Below are positions 23,397 through 32,107 of a DNA stretch of 64,000 nucleotides, piece after piece. This stretch comes from Pantoea allii (GTDB taxonomy: Bacteria > Pseudomonadota > Gammaproteobacteria > Enterobacterales > Enterobacteriaceae). Positions within the stretch are counted from its first letter, which is position 1, and each line of letters starts with the position of its first letter. The position numbers were made by a program, and so were the translations under genes. The DNA lies in assembly GCF_002307475.1 (NCBI RefSeq), contig NZ_NTMH01000030.1, positions 248,001 through 312,000 on the forward strand. The letters run 5' to 3'. The notes below the pieces were generated by a model, which saw nothing but the letters and a program-made list of their open reading frames with translations, made no database searches and was not told the origin of the DNA.

Positions 23397-24098
23397 ATGA
23401 ACGTCGTCACTCATTTAACGCCAGACCCTACTCCATCAGGCACGTCGCCTGCCGGATCAGGGGTACTGATTATGGATGCCTGCCCGGCGACCGCGCTGGG
23501 CATAAAGCAGATCCTGGTCGGGTCATGTGGAATAACCGATGCCATCAGCTATGTGCAAAGTCTGGCGGGCATCTCATCGCGCGTGGCCAGCGCGCCGCCA
23601 GCGCTACTGATTATGGATATCTGCGGCGAAAAAGAGCGCATGCTGGATGGACTGCGCCTCTTGGGGCAACTGCATGAAACCTGCCCGGCCATGAAGATCA
23701 TTATCTGCACGGATTTCAGCGACTACCGGATACTTGAGATGCTTGTCTCCTCGAAAGCGCACGGCATTTTGTTAAAACACGAACCGGCACTCGCGCTGGC
23801 GCAGGGTGTCACCCGATGTCTCGCTGGCGAGCGGCAGTGGCTAAGCCCCAAAGTGCAGCAGTTGCTGGCAAAGACCACCCCGAAAAATACCGCGCTGACG
23901 GCCAGAGAGCTGGATGTTCTCGCTTATCTGTTTTCCGGCCTGAGCGTTTCCCGGGTGGCGCAGGCGCTTCATCGCGATATCCGAACCATCAGTACCCATA
24001 AGCGGAATGCCATGGTGAAACTGGGTTTTCACAATGACAGTGAACTCTTTGCGCAGGGCACCTGGATGGCGCAAATCGGTCCCGCTACCGGACTTTAA
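23397..24098 (+). CDS. LuxR/FixJ-type response regulator-like protein (first of three)
   Basis: The 233-residue protein has an N-terminal receiver-like domain (LIMDACPATALGIKQIL, with LLIMDICGEKERMLDGLRLL holding an Asp at the usual phosphorylation strand) and a C-terminal LuxR HTH (LTARELDVLAYLFSGLSVSR through RTISTHKRNAMVKLGF). Layout and length match RcsB/FimZ. AAGGAGG precedes the ATG at 23397, choosing it over longer frames. It follows the minor pilin gene by 105 bp and probably regulates the fimbrial genes or the switch. No sensor kinase is encoded nearby. Confidence 0.85.
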   Translation: MNVVTHLTPDPTPSGTSPAGSGVLIMDACPATALGIKQILVGSCGITDAISYVQSLAGISSRVASAPPALLIMDICGEKERMLDGLRLLGQLHETCPAMKIIICTDFSDYRILEMLVSSKAHGILLKHEPALALAQGVTRCLAGERQWLSPKVQQLLAKTTPKNTALTARELDVLAYLFSGLSVSRVAQALHRDIRTISTHKRNAMVKLGFHNDSELFAQGTWMAQIGPATGL

Positions 24099-24169
24099 GC
24101 GTTACCTCTGGATGTGTTTCTTAATGGATAAACGGCCGGCAGCCCCGGCCTGCAAGGAGCAACCGCCTG

Positions 24170-24841
24170 ATGAATCAGACCTGCACATCGCCCCGCACCG
24201 TGGCGCTAATGGACAGCCATCCTTTAACGCTCGCTGGCCTCTCGACGCTCATTGAGTCTGTCGATACAGACTGTGACATCATCATTCGGGAACCGAGCCT
24301 GGGCAAAATGTTCGATGCCCTGATGTACCAGTCCGTGGATATCCTTATCACCGACTTGCAGAGCGCGGAGGAGACGCTCCAGGAAGGCATTGACCTCTTA
24401 CTGCGGCTGAACGCGCAGTTCCCCGACATGAATATCGTGGTGTATACCTCATGCCATGACAGTAACGGACTGCGGACCTTACTGAATCACTACAATATCA
24501 GCGTGATCGCACGCGGGGAATCCCTGGCCAATACACAGGAATTCTTCAAACAGGCGTTTGAGCAGAAGCGTGTACTCAGCCCCAAAATCTGCTGTGACCT
24601 TGCGCGAATCAATGAAACCCATCACTGTACGCCGTCGAAATTAACGCGCAGCGAACGTGATGTTTTAAGGCACCTTTTTAATGGCATGGATTTGCAACAG
24701 ATTGCGCGGATGAAGCAGTTAAGTATCAAGACGATTAGTGCCCATAAATGCAATGCGATGCGAAAACTCGATGTCAGGACCGACGCAGAGTTGTTTCTAC
24801 AGTTAAATACTATGTTTAATCAAGGATTCGATTTCTCATGA
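24170..24841 (+). CDS. LuxR/FixJ-type response regulator-like protein (second of three)
   Basis: This 223-residue paralogue has a receiver-like domain (ALMDSHPLTLAGLSTLIE, then DILITDLQSAEETLQEGIDLL with Asp in ITDL matching the RcsB phosphorylation site) and a C-terminal LuxR HTH (LTRSERDVLRHLFNGMDLQQ, KTISAHKCNAMRKLDV). It resembles RcsB more closely than its neighbours do. AAGGAGC precedes the ATG. Its stop overlaps the start of the next gene as ATGA, so the two are translationally coupled. Confidence 0.85.
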   Translation: MNQTCTSPRTVALMDSHPLTLAGLSTLIESVDTDCDIIIREPSLGKMFDALMYQSVDILITDLQSAEETLQEGIDLLLRLNAQFPDMNIVVYTSCHDSNGLRTLLNHYNISVIARGESLANTQEFFKQAFEQKRVLSPKICCDLARINETHHCTPSKLTRSERDVLRHLFNGMDLQQIARMKQLSIKTISAHKCNAMRKLDVRTDAELFLQLNTMFNQGFDFS

Positions 24842-25512
24842 TCCAACACGCGCATTTGAGCAGCCTGTGTCAATGTGTTCGTAATAAGGCACCGATTATC
24901 GTCCTTTCTGATAATTACTGGTTGTATTTCGGTGTCTCACAACTGTACCCGCATTCGAAGGTTATCCACGTCAGGTTTCTTGATGAAGCGCTTTATCGCA
25001 AGTTATGGGGTAATGCTGATTCAGTCATATTAATTATTGATAACGATATCTTTATTCAGGGTGAGTGGTTATCGATGATGGGGATGTTTGAGGTCTGTAC
25101 GTTCCTGAAAATCATCTGGCTAAAAGGGGATAAAACCGGCGCTTTTATTCCCGTCGATCATGCCAAAAGTTTTCTGGTGGAGAAGAAAAAAGCCCTTTTC
25201 GAATTTGAACGTGATTTGAATGACATTTTTTGCGGTCAGGAATTACGGATCGCGAAAAGTCCATGCACAAGTTTAACCAAAAAAGAGCGCTATATGATTA
25301 AATACCTGGCCGCCGACCAGGATATTCAGACCATCTCTGAGCGTGCCTGCTTATCTCTGAAGTCAGTCTACCATGTCCGATCAACACTGATGAGCAAGCT
25401 TGGCTTCGACAATGCGTATTTCTTTCAGCTTATCCTTTTCAAAAATATCGACATACTCTTTCCCTTTTTTACCAACAGAACGCACGCATTTCATGTCCAG
25501 CAGCGTCAGTGA
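24838..25512 (+). CDS. LuxR-type regulator with divergent N terminus (third of three)
   Basis: The 224-residue protein ends in a recognisable LuxR HTH (LTKKERYMIKYLAADQDIQ, SVYHVRSTLMSKLGF, about residues 143-195). The N-terminal half keeps the size of a receiver domain but lacks a clear phosphoryl-acceptor strand (the equivalent stretch reads VILIIDNDIFIQGEW), so it may be a pseudo-receiver. It is coupled to the previous gene by an ATGA overlap. It is more AT-rich than the other two regulators. Likely role: control of the fimbrial locus. Confidence 0.75.
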   Translation: MIQHAHLSSLCQCVRNKAPIIVLSDNYWLYFGVSQLYPHSKVIHVRFLDEALYRKLWGNADSVILIIDNDIFIQGEWLSMMGMFEVCTFLKIIWLKGDKTGAFIPVDHAKSFLVEKKKALFEFERDLNDIFCGQELRIAKSPCTSLTKKERYMIKYLAADQDIQTISERACLSLKSVYHVRSTLMSKLGFDNAYFFQLILFKNIDILFPFFTNRTHAFHVQQRQ

Positions 25513-26327
25513 GCCATGAGGCAGGTTGAACCTGTTGAGCCAGAAAAAACAGGGTGCTTATTATTCCATGAGGTGACAACCGCACAGAATGGATAAGCGT
25601 TTTTCTACTAAAAAGGGAACGCTGAATGTCAGACTGCCATTTAGCGACTGATCATTTCCCTCATCCTGTGGAACATCAGGTTTAAGATAAATACCAGCAT
25701 AGATAAATGTATCTGATTGAATGCGGGGCTACACGAATGCGCCCTTGCAAAAGCAAAATGTTCTGGACAAAGCACCCTGGATTAAGTTGCTGTTTTTATG
25801 GGTTTTATTTGTATTAAAATAATGCCGGTTTGATATGAATTATAAATAATCCTAAAAGCGGACGTTAAGTTTTAATTTATTACTTTCAGTCTGTTATTGT
25901 TAACGTTATTGGGGTAAATCATTCTTTTATTTTGTCTGTTTTATCATTTTTGCAGTTTAATATTCTGGTTGCTCTGTTTTTTATGGGTTTAAGTTCTTTG
26001 ATATTCATATTTACAACAAATCCGATGATTAAATATTCCGTTTTTATAAAAACACACTTCCAAATATATTCATCTGTGTGATTTAATCTTTGGCCCATAA
26101 GCTTATGACAATACCCGAATTCGGATTCGCTACATCACAACCGATGATGCTTGTATGAATTTACATTGAAACAATAAACGGATGTAACAATTTGCTATGT
26201 GTTTTTTATGCGTTTATATCACCTTAAATAGGTAGGTGGATTGAAGGGAAGAAGGCCGTAATTATGTTGGTTATATTCTTATCTACAGTTTTTGTTTGAA
26301 ATCTTATGGAAGAGTAAAAATAAAAAG
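25513..26327. other. AT-rich intergenic region before the second fim recombinase
   Basis: About 815 bp without a gene. A small interrupted palindrome CAGGTT-G-AACCTG lies at 25522-25534. The rest is very AT-rich, as expected for H-NS-silenced promoter regions of fim recombinases. I looked for further copies of the switch repeat TCATTTTGAACTAAA and found none here. Confidence 0.5.
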
Positions 26328-26879
26328 ATGAAAAGAAGAAAATACCTGACGGTGAACGAGGTCGAAAGGTTGATCTCTGCCGTGGGCACCTCAAAAAACA
26401 GTGAAAGAAACCAATGCATGTTGCTGATGTGCTTTATACACGGACTCAGAGTCAGTGAGTTGTCGCAACTGAAACTGAGAGATGTGGAGATTTCCAATAA
26501 AATCATCTATATATCGAGGTTGAAGAATGGATTTTCAGTCCAGCATCCTTTGCAGCATCGCGAACTGTTAGCGTTAGAGGCCTGGATGCAGAAGCGTTCA
26601 AGCTATTTGGGTTCGGATTCTGAATATCTGTTTTTATCGCGACACGGTAAAAAAGTATCCAGGCAGCAGTTATACCGTATTTTCAAGGTGGCCGGTAAAG
26701 CCGCAAATATCAACATTGATGTGCATCCGCATATGTTCAGGCATGCCTGCGGCTATGCCCTGGCGGATAAGGGATGTGATACGCGACTGATACAGGATTA
26801 TTTAGGTCACAGGAATATTCAAAACACCGTCATTTACACGGCATCGAATGCTGCCCGTTTTAAATCTGTCGTGTTTTAG
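26328..26879 (+). CDS. FimB/FimE-type tyrosine recombinase (second copy)
   Basis: The 183-residue protein is a close paralogue of the recombinase at 16635. All catalytic residues are present with the same numbering: R41, K66, H135, R138, H161 and Y170. I set the start at the ATG 26328, which aligns with the start of the paralogue; an upstream TTG at 26292 would add 12 residues. It lies about 8.8 kb from the switch, at the far end of the fimbrial locus, whereas in E. coli both genes are adjacent upstream of fimA. It presumably acts in trans on the same repeats, with a different ON/OFF bias. Confidence 0.92.
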   Translation: MKRRKYLTVNEVERLISAVGTSKNSERNQCMLLMCFIHGLRVSELSQLKLRDVEISNKIIYISRLKNGFSVQHPLQHRELLALEAWMQKRSSYLGSDSEYLFLSRHGKKVSRQQLYRIFKVAGKAANINIDVHPHMFRHACGYALADKGCDTRLIQDYLGHRNIQNTVIYTASNAARFKSVVF

Positions 26880-26929
26880 CCTGCGGGGGAATGCCTTTTT
26901 TAACGACCAGACCTGCGATGAGGAAAAAG

Positions 26930-26958
26930 ACTCACGCCACCTGAGAGGTGGCGTGAGT
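26930..26958 (-). terminator. Strong terminator for the minus-strand Hcp operon
   Basis: A perfect 13-bp stem (ACTCACGCCACCT at 26930-26942, AGGTGGCGTGAGT at 26946-26958) with a 3-nt loop is followed on the minus strand by CTTTTTCC. It would stop transcription coming from the genes at 27135-28387. It may also hinder plus-strand read-through from the recombinase gene. Confidence 0.85.
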
Positions 26959-27134
26959 CCTGATCGCTGGCGTGTTATTGCACCGGCAAAACCTGTCGGC
27001 ACGATGTTCCTGTGTCGGCTGGCAGGGGCGAGGTTATCGTGGCTGGCGTCTTCACTCTCCTTTACGCGAAAGTGATGGAGAGAACCTGAGTGCACTGGAC
27101 TTCAGCGGAAAACTAATGATTAAGGTGTGCTATT

Positions 27135-27626
27135 TTATGCCGTGAGTCTCTCATTCCATGCATCAGTAAACTGAATATTGCCATCAACAATCCGCCAGGT
27201 GATTTTTTCATACTGCAAACTGATACTTTCAACGTGGTTCATTTTATCATTACCCGCTAAGCGGACATTAGGTACGCCGCAGTTGACGCCTGTCACTTTT
27301 ACATTTTCCATAAGGACTGTGTAATAACAAACTTCTTGTCCTGCATCGTTTATGTGATAGAACTTAATTTCTGCACTTTTTAACGTTTGACCAGTAGCCG
27401 CAGCCTTATAAAAGTAAGGTGTAGAATTATCAACATCTTTTTCAATCATCATGGATGAATGCTGACGCGTACCAGTAATTTTCCCGTTAGTGCTATCGAC
27501 AGGGAGGTTAACGCCATGACCCAGTCCGATGATCTCTATGCTCCCTTCCCGATCCTGAACGTCAACCGATCCTTTAATATCTGCGCCGCCGTCGTCTTTA
27601 AGCCACATATAGGGAGGAATTGGCAT
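27135..27626 (-). CDS. hcp: Hcp family type VI secretion tube protein
   Basis: The 163-residue protein opens MPIPPYMWLKDDGG and continues with the Hcp hallmarks IKGSVDV, the GLGHGV turn, TGTRQHSSMMIEKDVD and STPYFYKA, and a C-terminal beta sheet ending with ESISLQYEKITWRI. Hcp forms hexameric rings that stack into the type VI secretion tube and can carry small effectors inside. No sheath, baseplate or ATPase genes are in the window, so this is an orphan copy serving a system encoded elsewhere. AAGGAG lies seven bases before the ATG. It is third in a minus-strand operon with a Tlde1-like effector and a small membrane protein. Confidence 0.94.
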   Translation of the reverse strand: MPIPPYMWLKDDGGADIKGSVDVQDREGSIEIIGLGHGVNLPVDSTNGKITGTRQHSSMMIEKDVDNSTPYFYKAAATGQTLKSAEIKFYHINDAGQEVCYYTVLMENVKVTGVNCGVPNVRLAGNDKMNHVESISLQYEKITWRIVDGNIQFTDAWNERLTA

Positions 27627-27627
27627 A

Positions 27628-27891
27628 CTATTTTCTCCTTGTTTTTCTGATTAACATCATTGTTATTAAATAAAAAGCAATACTGATCGTTACGACAGTG
27701 AAAAAGTCTATGTAGAAATATGCATCGTAGATTGATTCTGCATTAACATCACCCGTTAAAAATAGGGCTAACTGACTGACAAATTCATGGTCTGCATAGT
27801 TCTCGGGATGACCGAGTGAGCGAGCAACAGCGAACGTTATAATCAAAAAAAAGAGGATTTTAACCGCGTTACGGGCAAGCGCTGAAACCAT
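27628..27891 (-). CDS. Small membrane protein, putative Tldi1-type immunity protein
   Basis: The 87-residue protein has two predicted membrane helices (about residues 9-25 and 58-80) with a short periplasmic stretch between and a basic C-terminal end (MLIRKTRRK). Its start overlaps the end of the Tlde1-like effector gene by 23 bp, and GAGGTGG precedes the ATG. Small periplasm-facing membrane proteins encoded directly after Tlde1 effectors protect the producer. That role is inferred from position. A second such pair occurs at 34101-34846. Confidence 0.65.
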   Translation of the reverse strand: MVSALARNAVKILFFLIITFAVARSLGHPENYADHEFVSQLALFLTGDVNAESIYDAYFYIDFFTVVTISIAFYLITMMLIRKTRRK

Positions 27892-28387
27892 TCGTTACCA
27901 CCTCAATCCAGCCACGAGCCATGAGATCCCGCATGCAAGGCACCTGAACAGGATCTGTTTTGAGGAGTGCATCTCTTATGCGCGAGTAGTCTGAATTATG
28001 TGGAATGGTTAAACATCCCTCTGAGACTTGCCCGGGATGGAGTCTGAATAATCCGCGGTAAACGCCTTCTATCCATGTTCCGTCATCAATACTCAGGTCA
28101 TCTTTGTACAAAGCAAACCACTCGTCGCGTCCAAAGGCCGTCCCATGGTAAAATTTATTCCATGCATCCTGAATTTGCGTCTTTGTTTTAGAAAATACGC
28201 CACCAGAGCCACGTTCTACAATCCAGTATTTACCCAGTGGTAACGGACCATTACTTTTAATGGCTCCACATGCACCGTGATTACGGTAGATACCATTGCC
28301 TGAAAAGGCCATGAAAACACCCACCCCATATAAATTAAAAGGCGCATAATCTGCACCATCAAGCGTCAACTTTCCGTGTAATGCCAT
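27869..28387 (-). CDS. Tlde1-type (DUF2778) type VI L,D-transpeptidase-fold effector
   Basis: The 172-residue protein carries a DUF2778 fold related to L,D-transpeptidases. The catalytic motif is FRLHPGQVSEGCLTIP, with His about residue 134 and Cys about 142, and the upstream LPLGKYWIVER is also typical. In Salmonella, Tlde1 is delivered to the periplasm of rivals, where it cuts or exchanges peptidoglycan peptide stems. Linkage to an hcp gene and a small membrane protein supports the same role. No signal peptide is visible, as expected for a type VI cargo. The gene is first in the operon. Confidence 0.85.
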   Translation of the reverse strand: MALHGKLTLDGADYAPFNLYGVGVFMAFSGNGIYRNHGACGAIKSNGPLPLGKYWIVERGSGGVFSKTKTQIQDAWNKFYHGTAFGRDEWFALYKDDLSIDDGTWIEGVYRGLFRLHPGQVSEGCLTIPHNSDYSRIRDALLKTDPVQVPCMRDLMARGWIEVVTNGFSACP

Positions 28388-28834
28388 GATATACCATTCC
28401 CTGATGAGGTTTGTGGCTTATCATATAAATGAAAAAATAAGTCATCAACTTTAGCCTTACGATTTTGAATTTATATTCAATTAATGTGGTGTGCATTTGA
28501 TTTTTCGATTTGCTTTGTTAAGGACTGTCTTTACTGATGAGTTTTATGTGATTTTTATTTTAAATGGATTGGTTTTGTGTTTCTTGGTTTTCATTAATGA
28601 ATAGTGTGAGTTGTATATCAGGTCAGTGGTTTATAAGAATTGTTTCAGTAAATCATATAATGAGGAGTGAAAACTATTTTTTCAGTAACAAAAGTGTAAA
28701 TTGAAATTCACTGGCCTTCTGTAAAGGGCGGGTTAATAAGCCAACGGCGATCTTCTTATACAATAAACCGGTGATGGATGAAGGATAGCGCGGATTACGC
28801 CTCCGCGAATATAACGAAGGCCTCTGAATGACGT
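28388..28834. other. AT-rich intergenic region upstream of the effector operon
   Basis: About 450 bp, very AT-rich up to about 28710, that must contain the promoter of the minus-strand effector-Hcp operon. No specific boxes can be named with confidence and no gene was seen. Confidence 0.4.
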
Positions 28835-29032
28835 TACCCCAGCGACACTAAAAACCCCACCGCCACCAATGCATAAAACCCCGCACAGATCAGATCACTA
28901 CGCCGTGCCCGATTGAGGTCTTTCTCTGCGGTTTGCGAAGCAAAAATCAGCGCATACAGGCTAAATATCATCACGCCGGTCAGTGCACAGGTTGCCATCA
29001 GAACATCGCACTGCCACTGCGCTGCGGGTCAG
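28835..29032 (-). pseudogene. Decayed copy of the LysE-type exporter 3' end
   Basis: This 198-bp stretch aligns by eye with 31237-31445, the 3' end of the intact LysE-type gene. It includes the stop codon and long identical runs such as AATGCATAAAACCCCGCACAG and ATCAGCGCATACAGGCTAAA. It has several small deletions (for example at 28895 and 28925) that break the frame, and similarity ends near 29032. It is a dead fragment, left by a duplication or recombination that now flanks the chemotaxis receptor gene. Confidence 0.85.
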
Positions 29033-29142
29033 CCCATCCTGGGGAGGGAGCCGTTACCGCTGACCATGCCGTCAGCGGGTTGCAGAATAACGGTGATCAC
29101 TGCCGAGCGCGAATACGTCTGTAATCGGCAGTGTTTTTACAT

Positions 29143-30687
29143 TCAGACGTTGAATGTCTCTACGGCGAGACGCAGCGTCTGAGCCTGTTCAGAAAGCGAC
29201 TGTGAGGCGGCTGAAGACTCTTCAACCAACGCAGAGTTGTTCTGCGTCACACCATCCATCTGGCTTACCGCCACGCTCACCTGAGAGATCCCCTGCATCT
29301 GCTCAGCGGACGACAGGGCGATGGTATCCATTGATGTGGCCAGTTCGTCAACCAAATCGATCACTTTAAGAATATTTTGACCTGTTTCATTCGCCACCGT
29401 AACGCCAGATTCCACCTGACTCACCGCCTGCTCAATGAGTGATTTAATGTCTTTTGCCGCCGTGGCGCTTCGCTGTGCCAACGTCCTGACTTCCGCCGCC
29501 ACCACGGCAAATCCACGTCCGCTTTCACCCGCGCGTGCCGCTTCTACTGCCGCGTTAAGCGCCAGAATATTCGTCTGAAATGCAATACTTTCGATGACAG
29601 AGGTAATGTCTCTGACCTTAGACGCGCTTTGTGAAATTTCGCCCATGGTGCCTGACATACGGCGGACATCGTTTTCACCATTTTTTACGTGTAAAGCCGT
29701 ATCCCTCGCGGCGTTGGCCGTCTGTCTGGCCATGGCGCTGTTACTCTGCACGGTGGCCGTCAGCTGTTCCATACTTGCCGCTGTCTGCTGGAGTGCAGCG
29801 GCCTGCTCTTCAGTGCGGGAAGCCAGTTCGTTGTTACCCTGTGAGATTTCGTTTGCTGAAAGCGCAACGGAAGCAGAGCCAGATTTAATGTCTGATACCA
29901 CCCCGCGGAGCCGCGACTGCATACTGGACAAAGAGGCCATCAGGCTCCGGGTGTCATTTTTGCGTAGCTGAACCGCTGAGGTTAAATCCCCCTGAGAAAT
30001 CGCATAGGCAAGGCGCTGTGCGGTCACAGGCTCACCACCCAGTTCACTCATCAGCTTGCGAATCAAATAGATGCCCGTGGACAGGCCAAAAATGACCGCG
30101 ACAGCTAACAGTACCAGTAAGATCACGTAAGCCTGTTCCGTCGTTTTACGGTTGGCACTGACGGCGTCATCAGATCGCTGCGTGAGCACCTGGCCCATGG
30201 CCGTCAGTCCGTCAATCAGGGGATTCTGGGCAGGTCTGACGGTATCCAGAAGAAACTTCACTGTTGCGGCGTTATTTTTGCCCAGCGCCAGTGGAACCGT
30301 ATTACTGAATGATTCCAGTGCATCTTTTTCACTGCTTTTTATCGCTTCAAACGCTTTTATTTCTTCATTGTTGCCCGACTGGTCAATCATCTGCCCCAGT
30401 TGAGTGCTGCTGTCGACAAAGCGGGTCTTTAATTTTCCGAGCCGTGCAGATTGCTCCGCGATGCCTTTTTCATCGGTAAATAACGACAGATTCCTTACTG
30501 TAATGGCCATGTCGCGCTGGATAAGCGTCAGGTCTGTGATCAGTTTTGTTTTTTTCATATCTCCCTGAACGATGGATTCAAGGGCATTTTTGGACTGATA
30601 CAAAGAATGAATAGCAACGACTATGCACAGGGAAAAGAAGACGATTAACGTACCAAAACCCGAGCCGAGCCGTGTTGAGATTTTCAT
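29143..30687 (-). CDS. Methyl-accepting chemotaxis protein
   Basis: The 514-residue receptor has an N-terminal transmembrane helix (about 9-30), a four-helix-bundle periplasmic ligand domain of the Tar type (about 31-190), a second helix (VILLVLLAVAVIFGLSTGIYL, about 192-212), a HAMP linker and a signalling domain with the hairpin tip IESIAFQTNILALNAAVEAA and RGFAVVAAEVRTLAQRS. AGGAAAG five bases before the ATG at 30687 decides the start over a longer frame. The C terminus lacks the NWETF-type tail that tethers CheR and CheB. The ligand is unknown. No sigma28 promoter could be identified. Confidence 0.93.
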   Translation of the reverse strand: MKISTRLGSGFGTLIVFFSLCIVVAIHSLYQSKNALESIVQGDMKKTKLITDLTLIQRDMAITVRNLSLFTDEKGIAEQSARLGKLKTRFVDSSTQLGQMIDQSGNNEEIKAFEAIKSSEKDALESFSNTVPLALGKNNAATVKFLLDTVRPAQNPLIDGLTAMGQVLTQRSDDAVSANRKTTEQAYVILLVLLAVAVIFGLSTGIYLIRKLMSELGGEPVTAQRLAYAISQGDLTSAVQLRKNDTRSLMASLSSMQSRLRGVVSDIKSGSASVALSANEISQGNNELASRTEEQAAALQQTAASMEQLTATVQSNSAMARQTANAARDTALHVKNGENDVRRMSGTMGEISQSASKVRDITSVIESIAFQTNILALNAAVEAARAGESGRGFAVVAAEVRTLAQRSATAAKDIKSLIEQAVSQVESGVTVANETGQNILKVIDLVDELATSMDTIALSSAEQMQGISQVSVAVSQMDGVTQNNSALVEESSAASQSLSEQAQTLRLAVETFNV

Positions 30688-30845
30688 AAATCTTTCCTGA
30701 AGAAGGGTGGGGAGACGACGATCTTTCGGCGCAGACTCGGCAATCTTTATCCCGGCCGTGATAATTAAAATGTAAGCAATCACGACATAAACTTTTACAG
30801 GAAAAACCCCTCTCGCGGGTCTGTTAATATTTCTTATTTATAGGT

Positions 30846-31112
30846 TTATTTATGGCTCGGCCCGCGGCAGAAAACGGCAGATTGCGAGTGGAAACCGCGT
30901 CGCGCCAGCATCTTGCTGAGCATCCGATGGGGACAGGCCCAGTGCCGGTCATGAGGTGAGCCAGTTGCGGTAAGGGCTGTCAGGACATAAGCCATGGGTG
31001 GCAATGAAACTATGCAGTCAGCGGGCATCGCGTTAATGGTTGCGATAACCTGCTGGCAGAACGCGTTTTCCAACGGCTGAACCGCGAGCGGTGCTAAATC
31101 AGAGATCGTCAT
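30846..31112 (-). CDS. Small hypothetical protein, doubtful
   Basis: This 88-residue frame lies between two conserved genes on the same strand. It has plausible amino-acid composition at its N terminus (MTISDLAPLAVQPLENAF) but a His/Arg/Cys-rich C-terminal part that looks like out-of-frame sequence. It lies within a stretch likely disturbed by the exporter duplication. I recognise no domain. It may be the remnant of a gene. Confidence 0.25.
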   Translation of the reverse strand: MTISDLAPLAVQPLENAFCQQVIATINAMPADCIVSLPPMAYVLTALTATGSPHDRHWACPHRMLSKMLARRGFHSQSAVFCRGPSHK

Positions 31113-31236
31113 CTTTTCTGCGGTTTAGGATGAGTGCAGCCTGCGTCATGTCAGTTTCAAGTCGTATCATCAGGTTGTTATCTGCGAAGCTGACGCGCCA
31201 GGCAGATCGAATAACCGCCTGTGACAGGGGCTTTTT

Positions 31237-31854
31237 TTAACCCAGTGACACCAAAAACCCCACCGCCACCAATGCATAAAACCCCGCACAGAGCAGATCA
31301 AAACTGCGCCGTGCGCGGTTGAGGTACTTCTCTGCCGTACGTGAGGCGAAAATCAGCGCATACAGGCTAAATATCATCACCCCGGTCAGTGCGCAGGTGG
31401 CGACCAGAACATAGCTCTGCCACTGTGGCGCGTTGCGCGTCAGTCCTACACTGGTCACGGTGAACCAGGTTAACGCGGCTTTCGGATTGGTCAGGTGCAA
31501 TCCCAGCCCTTGCAGGTAATAGCCGCGTAAACGCGCGTGGGCCTGGGCAGGACGTGCCGAAAGTTCACCGGGTCGTAAGGCACTGCGCAGCGCTTTTGAG
31601 GCCAGCCAGAGCAGATAAGCCGCGCCGAGCAGTTTTAACCAGATGATAAAACCGTTGGAAGAAACCAAAATCGCGGACACGCCAAAGGCGGTTAACAAGC
31701 CCCAGCACAGGGAGCCGGATATGACGCCGGTGGCCAGCACCAGACCGGCTGTACGGCCATAGTTCATCGCCGCATTCGCAATGGACAGGTTTCCCGGCCC
31801 GGGCGAGGCGGTGCCAATGGTGTAAATCAGTAACGCCGCAAAAAATGAAGACAT
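31237..31854 (-). CDS. LysE/RhtB family amino acid exporter
   Basis: The 205-residue inner-membrane protein has the six-helix LysE plan with the signature GTASPGPGNLSIANAAMNYGR near residue 15, GVISGSLCWGLLTAFG, AAYLLWLASKALR near 70, and KAALTWFTV near 115. These exporters expel amino acids such as threonine, homoserine or lysine. I set the start at the ATG 31854 because it gives the normal family N terminus (MSSFFAALLIYTIG); 31863 and 31902 are alternatives. A partial dead copy of its 3' end lies at 28835-29032. Confidence 0.9.
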   Translation of the reverse strand: MSSFFAALLIYTIGTASPGPGNLSIANAAMNYGRTAGLVLATGVISGSLCWGLLTAFGVSAILVSSNGFIIWLKLLGAAYLLWLASKALRSALRPGELSARPAQAHARLRGYYLQGLGLHLTNPKAALTWFTVTSVGLTRNAPQWQSYVLVATCALTGVMIFSLYALIFASRTAEKYLNRARRSFDLLCAGFYALVAVGFLVSLG

Positions 31855-32107
31855 GTCCCACATCCATTCGTCCGACCCGTAACCGTAAGAATGTATTAAC
31901 ATAATTCTGTGAAAAACACATTATGGCCTGTCTGAGATGGGCTTTTGACGCCAGGTTCACGCATTAGATTAATGCATCAGCGTCAGACGCCGGCGGATAT
32001 CATCCCGCGCTTCCTTATCGGACTCTCACGCCGCCAGCGCTTCTCTTCAGACGAGAAAAAAGAGGCACGCCCCGCAGCGCACCTCCACGTCATATCACGC
32101 CACACCA

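Noticed and set aside
25522..25534. CAGGTT-G-AACCTG palindrome after the third LuxR gene as a terminator
   Set aside because: Stem of only 6 bp and no T-run follows; kept only as a note in the region entry.
30690..30850. Flagellar sigma28 promoter upstream of the chemotaxis receptor
   Set aside because: Candidate TAAA and GCCGA-like pieces occur but not at the spacing required.
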